Source: Clostridiales bacterium (GTDB lineage Bacteria; Bacillota; Clostridia; Lachnospirales; Lachnospiraceae). Taken from it: a stretch of DNA of 64,000 nucleotides. Within the stretch, counting starts at the first letter, position 1. Every line of letters starts with the position of its first letter. Positions 39,304-48,252 of this stretch are shown here, one piece after another. A model generated the notes under the pieces. The model searched no databases. It was not told where the DNA came from and saw only the letters and a list, made by a program, of their open reading frames with translations. The stretch spans positions 1 to 64,000 of the forward strand of contig JAATFT010000033.1 of assembly GCA_015655075.1 (NCBI GenBank), written 5' to 3'. The translations under genes and the position numbers were made by a program.

Positions 39304-40269
39304 TTACTTGTGCTTGGGAGTACCCGGCGCGTTTTTATGGATATGGGTGTGGTCTGAAGAGGAAAATTTTCCGCTGTATTTAAGCGTTTTTCTGTGTTTA
39401 AAAATATATCCTAAATAGTAGATCAGATCTCCCGAGGAAAGTATAACATTTATTTCCCCCCCGATGAAAAGAATGTGCATGCAGAAGTAGAACCATAACA
39501 TAAAAAGCACAATGGCGGTAAGACTCCCGTACATTCTGGAGTAATTACTCATATTGTCGATATAAAAGGAATATAGATAGGAAAAACCCATCCATCCCGC
39601 GGCGGATACCACCGCGCCGGGAAGCTCTTTATATATCCGGGTGGAACGATTGGGGATGACAATATACATAAGCAAAAAGAAAAGTGTGAGTATAAATAAG
39701 CCGGCTATGGTCCGAATACTGATGATAATTAAAGCAAGATCCCTGAGTATGGGAATTTTGCTTTCAATCCAGACATATAACCGGTTTCCGAAAACTAATA
39801 TGGTTAAAGTTATAATCATCATGACGGCAAAAATAAAAGTATAGACGGAAGAGAGGAGCCGAAGTTTAAAGTAGCTTCTGGTTTCCTTTATACCGTAGAC
39901 GGAGTTTAAGCCTTTTACGATAGCCAGTATTCCCTGGGAAGCAGACCATAGTGTAGTAATGGCAGTAATCGAGATAATGGTACCGGAAGCGTTATCATGA
40001 ACCTCCGATATAATACTTATGATTAATGAAGTTATACTGCCTGGAAATATCTGAATTAAGGTGGACATCAGCACACTTTCCGTAATGGGCAGATACTGGA
40101 TCAGGGTTAATAACAGCATAATAAACGGAAAAAAAGATATCATCACAAAAAAAGCTGCCTGTGCGGAAAATGCCGAAACAAAATCATCCTTTACTTTTCT
40201 GTTAAATGCCCGAATAATTTTATAAATTGAAATTGCAATATTCATAAGATACCTCGCCGGATATTCCAC
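39304..40269 (-). CDS. YihY/virulence factor BrkB family membrane protein
   Basis: FVSAFSAQAAFFVMISFFPFIMLLLTLIQYLP; LWSASQGILAIVKGLNSVYGIKETRSYFKLRL. Confidence 0.92.
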   Translation of the reverse strand: MEYPARYLMNIAISIYKIIRAFNRKVKDDFVSAFSAQAAFFVMISFFPFIMLLLTLIQYLPITESVLMSTLIQIFPGSITSLIISIISEVHDNASGTIISITAITTLWSASQGILAIVKGLNSVYGIKETRSYFKLRLLSSVYTFIFAVMMIITLTILVFGNRLYVWIESKIPILRDLALIIISIRTIAGLFILTLFFLLMYIVIPNRSTRIYKELPGAVVSAAGWMGFSYLYSFYIDNMSNYSRMYGSLTAIVLFMLWFYFCMHILFIGGEINVILSSGDLIYYLGYIFKHRKTLKYSGKFSSSDHTHIHKNAPGTPKHK

Positions 40270-40458
40270 CTCAAAAGTGTAATATCGTGATTATATTTTA
40301 GTATATGTAATCGATTGGAACCTTAGTCTAAAGACAGGTTACTTTTATAAAATTATACCATTATTTAACATGAAAGTGTAAAAAATTTTACATTCCCTAA
40401 AATAAGAATTCACCGCACATGGGACTTTAGCCGGTTGTTTCTTGAGGGTATACAAAAA

Positions 40459-40482
40459 GGAGAGGTAGCCCTCTCCTTTTAA
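40459..40482. terminator. Hairpin AAAAGGAGAGG-tagc-CCTCTCCTTTT
   Basis: Near-perfect bidirectional hairpin with A/T flanks. Confidence 0.7.
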
Positions 40483-40505
40483 TCTATGAGTACTCTCTAT
40501 TAGAA

Positions 40506-40874
40506 TTATGATATTTTCTGTAATATCGAACTATGTTCCGAAACTACTTTTTCCAAAAGTTCAATATCACTTTTCATAGTCTCATGTTCCAGGACTGCCT
40601 GTTCATAACGGATAGCTGATGGGAGATAATTTTCTGCCAATAGTTTCATACCTGGCCTGATTTCGTTCTCCAGAATGACGTTAATTTTAGAGAACCTTTC
40701 TTCCATTCTAATTTCTAAAGAATCAACCCGTTGGGTTATGTTAGTTTCTAAATTGGTCACGTTGCTCTCTAAATTAGTCATGTTGGTTTCTAATTTATTT
40801 AGCCGTTCGTCAATGGGTTGTAATTTCTTATCCATCATATCAGATATGGCTAACAATAATTCATTATCACTCAT
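40506..40874 (-). CDS. Coiled-coil hypothetical protein with LETNxTN heptad repeats
   Basis: KLETNMTNLESNVTNLETNITQRVDSLEIRMEERF; upstream AGGAGG. Confidence 0.7.
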   Translation of the reverse strand: MSDNELLLAISDMMDKKLQPIDERLNKLETNMTNLESNVTNLETNITQRVDSLEIRMEERFSKINVILENEIRPGMKLLAENYLPSAIRYEQAVLEHETMKSDIELLEKVVSEHSSILQKIS

Positions 40875-41019
40875 CTTATCTATCCTCCTTTTCCATTAAT
40901 ATAATAATTATAACACAGCATAATAAAGAAGTCTAGTTTAACATGAGAAAATCTCATTATTAAATCCGCCCTTGACAACACAAAATATTATGCTAAAATT
41001 AATTCATATATGTAAAAGG

Positions 41020-41338
41020 CTGTGAAGGTGTAATGCATACCGCATAGGAGATAGCTGTTTTCTAGCAGAGAGAGGAAGTCACCGGCTGAAAGCTTCCTTA
41101 AGTTCAGATAGTTATTGATTTTCCCACCGGAGCCGCATCTTTGAAACAGACCAGTAGGAGATGACGTGAAGGCACGTTACGCTGTTTTGAGCGCTTATGC
41201 AATAGGATTGCGATGTATATACATTTTAATCGTATTACATAGGAATTTGGGTGGTACCGCGGAATACACAGCTGCTAAGGCTTGTATTATCATGTATGAT
41301 AGTTAATCCGTCCCTGTTTTTCAGGGATGGATTTTTTA
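41020..41338 (+). promoter_or_regulatory. T-box leader of pheST, with terminator at the 3' end
   Basis: T-box sequence TTTGGGTGGTACCGCGG, terminator ATCCGTCCCTGtttttCAGGGATGGATTTTTT; candidate Phe specifier TTC at 41121-41123. Confidence 0.93.
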
Positions 41339-41470
41339 TTGAATAGAAAACTGCGTCCTATTCGATAAAAAACCGCCGGGGGATGCGCAGACGTCCCAAT
41401 GGAAGTTTGTCACTGAAGTGACAGCGGAGTCAGCGCCAGAGTCTGGCGAGCCGGACTCTTTCTTATCGAA
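41336..41470. repeat. Hairpin repeat family B, copy 2
   Basis: TTTATTGAATAG...CTATTCGATAAA, CCGCCGGGGGATGCGCAGACG, GTCACTGAAGTGAC, AGAGTCTGGCGAGCCGGACTCTTTCTT. Confidence 0.8.
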
Positions 41471-41585
41471 AAATTTGAGAGGAAATTCCGTGAATCTCAA
41501 ATAAAAAGTATTCCAGGTATGCAATTGCCAATATGCAATGGGAGCAAGTGTTATAAGAGCACTCTATAAAAGAAAGGAGATCGAC

Positions 41586-42605
41586 ATGAAAGAAAAATTA
41601 AAAGCCATAGTAGAGGAAGCATTAGAGAAAATAAAAGATTCACAAGAGCTAGACAAATTAAATGAAATCAGGGTTGCTTTTTTAGGCAAAAAAGGTGAAC
41701 TAACAGAAATTTTAAAGTCCATGAAAGACGTGGAGCCACAGGAGAGACCCGTAATCGGACAACTGGTGAATGAAGCCAGGAGCATACTGGAAGACAATCT
41801 GGATGAGAAAAAAAAATACTTTGCCCAAAAATTAAGGAGGGAACAAATTCTTAAGGAAACCATAGATGTTACCCTTCCGGCTAAAAAACCCATGATAGGA
41901 CACCGTCATCCCAATTCCATTGCACTGGAGGAAGTTGAGAGAATCTTTGTAGGAATGGGCTATGAAGTAGTGGAAGGGCCTGAAGTGGAATATGATTACT
42001 ACAATTTTGAAGCCTTAAATATTCCGGCTAACCATCCGGCCAGAGACGAGCAGGATACCTTCTATGTTACCGGCGATATTTTATTGAGAACCCAGACTTC
42101 TCCGGTTCAGGTAAGGGAAATGGAAAAGGGCAGGCTGCCTATAAGAATCATAGCTCCCGGCAGGGTGTTCCGCTCCGATGCAGTAGACGCAACCCATTCT
42201 CCCAGTTTTCATCAGATCGAAGGGCTGGTTATCGATAGAAATATTACCTTTGCAGACTTAAAAGGAACTCTTGCTGAATTTGCGAAACAATTATTTGGTG
42301 AAAATACCAGGGTAAAATTCAGGCCTCATCATTTCCCTTTTACAGAACCCAGCGCGGAAGTCGATGTTACCTGCTTTAAATGCCAAGGTGAGGGCTGCCG
42401 TTTCTGTAAAGGTTCCGGCTGGATTGAAATTCTAGGCTGCGGTATGGTGCATCCCAGGGTGCTTAAAATGAGCGGAATAGATCCCAAGCAGTATTCAGGT
42501 TTTGCCTTTGGCGTAGGTTTGGAACGTATTGCATTGTTAAAATATGAAATTGACGATATGAGATTGCTCTACGAAAACGACGTAAGATTTTTAAAGCAGT
42601 TTTAA
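41586..42605 (+). CDS. pheS: Phenylalanyl-tRNA synthetase alpha subunit
   Basis: RHPNSIALEEVERIFVGMGYEVVEGPEVEYDYYNFEALNIPANHPARDEQDTFY; start set to MKEKLKAIVEE. Confidence 0.97.
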   Translation: MKEKLKAIVEEALEKIKDSQELDKLNEIRVAFLGKKGELTEILKSMKDVEPQERPVIGQLVNEARSILEDNLDEKKKYFAQKLRREQILKETIDVTLPAKKPMIGHRHPNSIALEEVERIFVGMGYEVVEGPEVEYDYYNFEALNIPANHPARDEQDTFYVTGDILLRTQTSPVQVREMEKGRLPIRIIAPGRVFRSDAVDATHSPSFHQIEGLVIDRNITFADLKGTLAEFAKQLFGENTRVKFRPHHFPFTEPSAEVDVTCFKCQGEGCRFCKGSGWIEILGCGMVHPRVLKMSGIDPKQYSGFAFGVGLERIALLKYEIDDMRLLYENDVRFLKQF

Positions 42606-42716
42606 CCTTATAAGCAAACAGTACAGCGGATCCGGAATATCCACGGAATATCCGCTTTGAACGGTTTATTGAAAGATTGGCGGAATAGAAAATTCATCAT
42701 AGGAGGTTTAAATGAA

Positions 42717-45155
42717 ATGAACACACCATTATCATGGATTAAAGCATATGTACCGGAGCTTGACGTAACGGCGCAGGAATATACCGACGGTATGACGTTA
42801 AGCGGTACGAAAGTAGAAGGCTACGAACAGCTGGATGGGGATTTGGATAAAATTGTGGTGGGTAAAATTTTAAAGATAGAAAAACACCCGGACGCGGATA
42901 AATTGATTGTATGTCAGGTGCAGATTACGGAAGAAGGAGATACGGTGCAGATTGTAACCGGGGCCCCCAATGTGAAGGAAGGGGATATCGTACCGGTGGT
43001 ACTGGAAGGAGGCCGTGTTGCGGGCGGTCATGACGGCAGTAAAACTCCGGGGGGAATAAAGATTAAGAAAGGTAAGCTTCGCGGGGTGGAGTCCTGCGGT
43101 ATGATGTGCTCTATTGAAGAAATGGGTTCCAGTAAAGATATGTATCCGGATGCGCCGGATAACGGAATTTATATTTTCAGTGATATTCCTGCATATGACG
43201 GTATTCGGATTGGTTCCAGTGCAGTGGAAGCACTGGGGCTTAACGATGTGGTTTTTGAATATGAAATTACCTCAAACCGCGTGGACTGCTTTGGGGTATT
43301 GGGAATAGCAAGAGAAGCGGCCGCAACCTTCGGTAAAAGTTTTCATCCTCCAGTTGTAAAAGTATCGGGAAATCATGAAAATGCCGCCGATTATATTTCC
43401 GTTGAAATACAAGATAAAGATCTCTGCAGCCGTTATGTGGCAAGAATTGTAAAGAATATCAAGCTCGGACCGTCTCCTTTGTGGATGCAGAGAAAATTAG
43501 CCGCCTGCGGAATCCGACCAATCAATAATCTGGTGGATATTACCAATTATGTTATGGAGGAATATTCCCAGCCTATGCATGCTTACGACCTTAACCTGGT
43601 GGCGGGTAAAAAAATCATTGTCCGAAGAGGTAAGGACGGGGAAGAGTTCCAGACTTTGGACGGTCAGGTAAGAAAAATAGATTCTTCCGTCTTAATGATA
43701 TGCGATGGAGAAAAGCCGGTTGGCATTGCAGGTATTATGGGCGGAGAAAATTCCAAAATTACGGATATGGTTAATACTTTATTATTTGAAGCAGCCTGCT
43801 TTAATGGAACCAATATCCGTTTATCGGGTAAAAAGCTTGGACTTAGGACGGATGCGGCCGCTAAATTTGAAAAGGGTTTGGATCCTAACACTGCTATGGA
43901 AGCTATAAACCGCGCCTGCCAGCTAATTGAAGAATTAGGGGCGGGAGAAGTGGTGGGAGGAGCCGTAGACATCTATCCTACGGCAAGGACCTCCAGAAGG
44001 GTGCCTTTTAGAGCGGACCGTACCAATAAAATATTGGGAACCAGTATAGACAAAGAAACCATGATCGGTTATTTTAAGAAAATAGATTTGGATTATGACG
44101 AAACAACCGGTGAAGTCATTGTCCCAAGCTGGAGACAGGATGTGGAAAGCCAGGCGGATCTGGATGAAGAAGTGGCGCGTTTCTATGGCTATGACAATAT
44201 TCCCACTACCCTACCCACCGGGGAAGCGACTACGGGTAAATTGTCCTTTAAATTACGTGTGGAAAATATGGCAAGGAACATTGCGGAACAGTTCGGTTTT
44301 AACGAAGGCATGAATTACTCCTTTGAAAGTCCGAAGGTATTCGATAAGCTATTGATTCCGGCTGGTGACAAGCTGCGTGAAAATGTGGTGATTTCCAATC
44401 CGCCAGGGGAAGATTTCAGTATTATGAGAACCGTTTCCTTAAACGGCATGTTAAATTCTCTTTCTACCAATTTTAACAGAAGGAATAAGAATGTCCGCTT
44501 ATATGAACTTGGAAATATTTATCTGCCTAAAGCACTTCCGCTTACGGAGCTTCCGGAGGAAAGGATGCAGTTTACCCTTGGAATGTATGGGTCAGGTGAT
44601 TTCTTTGACTTAAAGGGCGTAGTGGAAGAATTTTTAGAAAAAGTCGGTATGAAGAAACTGGTATCCTATGACCCCAAAGCAGGAAAAACCTATTTCCATC
44701 CGGGCCGCCAGGCCAATATTATTTATGAGAATACCGTAATCGGTTATATGGGAGAGGTACATCCGGATGTGCTGGATAATTATGAAATTGGTGAAAAAGC
44801 CTATGCCGCCGTGCTGGATATGCCGGAAATCGTTTCCCGTGCAGCCTTTGACGTAAAATATAAGGGAATTGCCAGGTATCCTGCGGTTTCCCGTGATATC
44901 AGCATGGTTATGCCGAGAAAAATATTAGCAGGGGATGTGGAGGCAGTCCTCCGCAAAAACGGCGGACAGATTCTGGAAAGCTATCATTTATTTGATATTT
45001 ATGAAGGAAGTCAGATAAAAGAAGGCTATAAGTCCATGGCATATTCCATCAGTTTCCGTGCCAAGGACAGGACCCTTGAGGACAAGGACGTAACACAAGT
45101 CATGAAAAGAATCCTGGACGGACTGAGTAAATTAGGCGTTGAATTAAGACAGTAG
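42717..45155 (+). CDS. pheT: Phenylalanyl-tRNA synthetase beta subunit
   Basis: MNTPLSWIKAYVPELDVTAQEYTDGMTLSGTKVEGYE; VDITNYVMEEYSQPMHAYDL. Confidence 0.96.
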   Translation: MNTPLSWIKAYVPELDVTAQEYTDGMTLSGTKVEGYEQLDGDLDKIVVGKILKIEKHPDADKLIVCQVQITEEGDTVQIVTGAPNVKEGDIVPVVLEGGRVAGGHDGSKTPGGIKIKKGKLRGVESCGMMCSIEEMGSSKDMYPDAPDNGIYIFSDIPAYDGIRIGSSAVEALGLNDVVFEYEITSNRVDCFGVLGIAREAAATFGKSFHPPVVKVSGNHENAADYISVEIQDKDLCSRYVARIVKNIKLGPSPLWMQRKLAACGIRPINNLVDITNYVMEEYSQPMHAYDLNLVAGKKIIVRRGKDGEEFQTLDGQVRKIDSSVLMICDGEKPVGIAGIMGGENSKITDMVNTLLFEAACFNGTNIRLSGKKLGLRTDAAAKFEKGLDPNTAMEAINRACQLIEELGAGEVVGGAVDIYPTARTSRRVPFRADRTNKILGTSIDKETMIGYFKKIDLDYDETTGEVIVPSWRQDVESQADLDEEVARFYGYDNIPTTLPTGEATTGKLSFKLRVENMARNIAEQFGFNEGMNYSFESPKVFDKLLIPAGDKLRENVVISNPPGEDFSIMRTVSLNGMLNSLSTNFNRRNKNVRLYELGNIYLPKALPLTELPEERMQFTLGMYGSGDFFDLKGVVEEFLEKVGMKKLVSYDPKAGKTYFHPGRQANIIYENTVIGYMGEVHPDVLDNYEIGEKAYAAVLDMPEIVSRAAFDVKYKGIARYPAVSRDISMVMPRKILAGDVEAVLRKNGGQILESYHLFDIYEGSQIKEGYKSMAYSISFRAKDRTLEDKDVTQVMKRILDGLSKLGVELRQ

Positions 45156-45279
45156 GACTTTGTTTTATCAACATAAGACTCTTTCTTATTTAAATTTTTT
45201 CTTATATTTTTATAAAAAAATGCCGATAAAATTATTATCGGTAATGAATTCAAAACCCAATTGCAAAGGAGGAGACAAA

Positions 45280-47835
45280 ATGAAGAAATCCCTGTTTCAT
45301 TGGAAAGCATTTTTATTGGCATTGCTTTTGTCCGTATCGGTGCTTCCGGCTGACAGTGTCTTGGTTTATGCGGCGGCAAAGCCTGTCATGTCGGTGACGT
45401 CCAAAACGGTAATTGGCGTGGATCAGGAATTTAAACTGTCAATTAAGAATTTAACGAAATCCAGGGTAAAATCTGCTAAGTGGTATTCCACCAATAAAAA
45501 GGTGATAACGGTATCCGGCGGCTCTGTCATGTCGCAAGGAAAAGGAACCGCTTATATTAAGTGTAAGATTACCTATAAGAACGGAACTGTCATAACCCCG
45601 TTCTGTAAGGTAACCGTTAAAATCCCGGCAACGGCCATCGAAATTACCAATGCTCAGGATGATATATCCAATAACGGCAGGCAGGTCATTGCGGTAGGGG
45701 ATACGTATGATTTTAACAGTGTACTTACCCCTGCCAATGCGGATAATTACATAACTTACACCATTAGCAACACCGATTATGCCACGGTGGATAAAAAGGG
45801 TATTGTTACCGGAAAGAAACCCGGTTTTGTAACCCTAACCGCTAAAGCCAACTTAAAAAAGCCGGCGGACTATCAGAACCTGTTGGATAATGTCGTTGAG
45901 TTAAAGGACAGCATAAATATTGAAATCGTACCAAAAACGGCGGGTGTTGCCAGTGTGGAAGCGACGGACACGACAACTCTGGAGGTGACCTTTGATAAAG
46001 CAATTAATGAAAGCACCCTGATGAATGGTAATAATAAGCTTTTAAACAATATAACCATAACGGCCAAGGCGGACGGCAACGGCATGACTGCCAGCGGCTT
46101 AGGAATCTTAACCGGCAGCCTTTCTTCGGACAATAAGACGTTAACCATTACGACTTCCGGTTATTTCAACGGTTTATACGGAGTTAAATTTTCAAGCAAT
46201 ATACGGACTGCGGACGGCGAACCCTTGATGGAATATTATGAGACACTGTCTCTGTACGATACCACGCCGCCTTCCTTTAAAGATTACTCGGTGGATGACA
46301 CCGGATTGGTTGCATCCGTTAACTTCAGTGAATCCTTAAATTATTCCGGCATGGTGATAAAAGACGTGGAGCTGGTTACAAATAATACGACGGCAAAAGC
46401 TTCCACGCTTAGCAGATTAGGTCAGAAATCCAATTATAAAGCTTCGAATAACGGTAAATCCTTAACCATTGATCTATCCCAGATGTCTTCTGTCGACCAG
46501 GATAAGATATTTAAAATCGTATTTTCCGGATTAAGGGACAGAGCGGGCAATTATCCTGACAATAATCAGATTACGGCTTATCTGGCTACGGATACTTCCC
46601 CTAAACCTCAGTCTAAACTGGTATCCCTGAAACGTACCGATTTTAATACCCTGACGGCAACCTTTACGAGAGCTATCCAGACTCCCGGAAGAGTATTATT
46701 AAGCAATGGCGAGGTAATTACCGGTGTTGTAAAAGAGGATGATTCCAAACAGGTTACTTACACCCTGGATTCCGAATCCGCAAAACTTACCGGTAAACAG
46801 GAAGTAAACATCGGATACTGGGACAGCTATAATGTAAAAGATTCGGATGATTCCGCCGACGATTATAAAGAAGTGGAAGTCAACTTCACCATTGATTCCA
46901 CGGTGCCGGAATTAAGCGATTACGAACTTGTTGTGGAGACGGATGACGAGGAACCTGTATACAACCTGATATTAACCTTTGACAAGGAGGTAACCCTCAT
47001 TGACGATGACGGAACCTTAAGCGCCAAACTGGTGACGGACGACGGGGAAGTATACACCAATTATGATATCGGATATACCGCGGATGCGGATGATACCTTG
47101 GTAACGGTAATTCTGGACAGAGATGATTTTGATGAACCCGGCACCTATACTATCACCATTCCGGAAGAATTTGTCGAGGATGAATACGGCAATACAAACC
47201 CTGAAACAAGCGTTAAGGTTAATAATACGGAGGGTTCATCCACTGCCTTGCCGCAGCCGGTGGAAATTATTCAATCGGAGGAGGAGGCAAGTATTATTTA
47301 TGTAACCTTTGCCAAGCAGGTGGACGAAGATATGGCAGAGGACTTAGATAATTATGATATAGACGGAGCCGATATTATTTCGGCAGAGCTGACTGATAAC
47401 AGTTCCGGCGGCGCTACGGTGGAATTGACCTTAGAACCCGGCTGCATAACAGAGAACTCAAGGTATACCATAACAGTTTCAGGAATTACCGGATATCATA
47501 ATACCTATACGGAGATGGAAGAATATGAAACAAAGGTTTATCTCCATGAAAATGAAGGCCCAACCATAGAGAATATTGATTATTCTTATCCTATAACCAT
47601 AACGATAACCTTCGATGAAACCCTGGCAGGAACGGCGAGCTTTAAAGTTCTTCAGGACGGTGCGGATTTGGCGGATTACTCTGAAATAAGCGGAAAAAAG
47701 GTAATTATTACCCTGGAGGATAAACCTGTCATGGATGAATCCGTCACGATTGTTCCCACAAGCTATAATCACATAACGGATAAATATGGAAATGCTGCCG
47801 AAATTGATTCGGACTCCATAGTACCAACAAAATAA
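45280..47835 (+). CDS. Secreted surface protein with Ig-like domains (paralog 1)
   Basis: Signal peptide MKKSLFHWKAFLLALLLSVSVLPADSVLVYAA; Big-type KSAKWYSTNKKVITVSGGSVMSQGKGTAYIKC. Confidence 0.8.
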   Translation: MKKSLFHWKAFLLALLLSVSVLPADSVLVYAAAKPVMSVTSKTVIGVDQEFKLSIKNLTKSRVKSAKWYSTNKKVITVSGGSVMSQGKGTAYIKCKITYKNGTVITPFCKVTVKIPATAIEITNAQDDISNNGRQVIAVGDTYDFNSVLTPANADNYITYTISNTDYATVDKKGIVTGKKPGFVTLTAKANLKKPADYQNLLDNVVELKDSINIEIVPKTAGVASVEATDTTTLEVTFDKAINESTLMNGNNKLLNNITITAKADGNGMTASGLGILTGSLSSDNKTLTITTSGYFNGLYGVKFSSNIRTADGEPLMEYYETLSLYDTTPPSFKDYSVDDTGLVASVNFSESLNYSGMVIKDVELVTNNTTAKASTLSRLGQKSNYKASNNGKSLTIDLSQMSSVDQDKIFKIVFSGLRDRAGNYPDNNQITAYLATDTSPKPQSKLVSLKRTDFNTLTATFTRAIQTPGRVLLSNGEVITGVVKEDDSKQVTYTLDSESAKLTGKQEVNIGYWDSYNVKDSDDSADDYKEVEVNFTIDSTVPELSDYELVVETDDEEPVYNLILTFDKEVTLIDDDGTLSAKLVTDDGEVYTNYDIGYTADADDTLVTVILDRDDFDEPGTYTITIPEEFVEDEYGNTNPETSVKVNNTEGSSTALPQPVEIIQSEEEASIIYVTFAKQVDEDMAEDLDNYDIDGADIISAELTDNSSGGATVELTLEPGCITENSRYTITVSGITGYHNTYTEMEEYETKVYLHENEGPTIENIDYSYPITITITFDETLAGTASFKVLQDGADLADYSEISGKKVIITLEDKPVMDESVTIVPTSYNHITDKYGNAAEIDSDSIVPTK

Positions 47836-47864
47836 ATATCCCTGATTCAATCTAAGCGCACTCT

Positions 47865-47930
47865 CGGAATAAAAAGGGGGCTTTTGCAAAGCAGCTGAGT
47901 AAGCCGCAAAACAAAAGCTCCCCTTTTTTA
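47865..47930 (+). terminator. Long stem-loop AAAAAGGGGGCTTTTG...CAAAAGCTCCCCTTTTTT
   Basis: Inverted repeat with T-run downstream of paralog 1. Confidence 0.75.
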
Positions 47931-48252
47931 ATAAAGATACCCGCAAAGAGCATATCCGTTTCATGTGCTGCCGGATGCCTGATACGAAAAGAGGCAGTAC
48001 TACCGCAATTGAATACAAACAAAAAAGGTAAATATAAATTATTACAAATAATAAAAGTGAAATTTAATAAAATTATAACATTTAATGAAAATTTAGACAA
48101 TATTTTGACAAATGTAGGAATTATAATGTAAAATAGTAATGAAATATTGTCTGATTGTACAAGCTGCGGGTAAGCACCGGTTTGGGAAGAAAGGGCGATA
48201 GGCGATAAAGGTTTATTTTGAAAAAGGATTTATATAATAGGAGGAACGAAGA

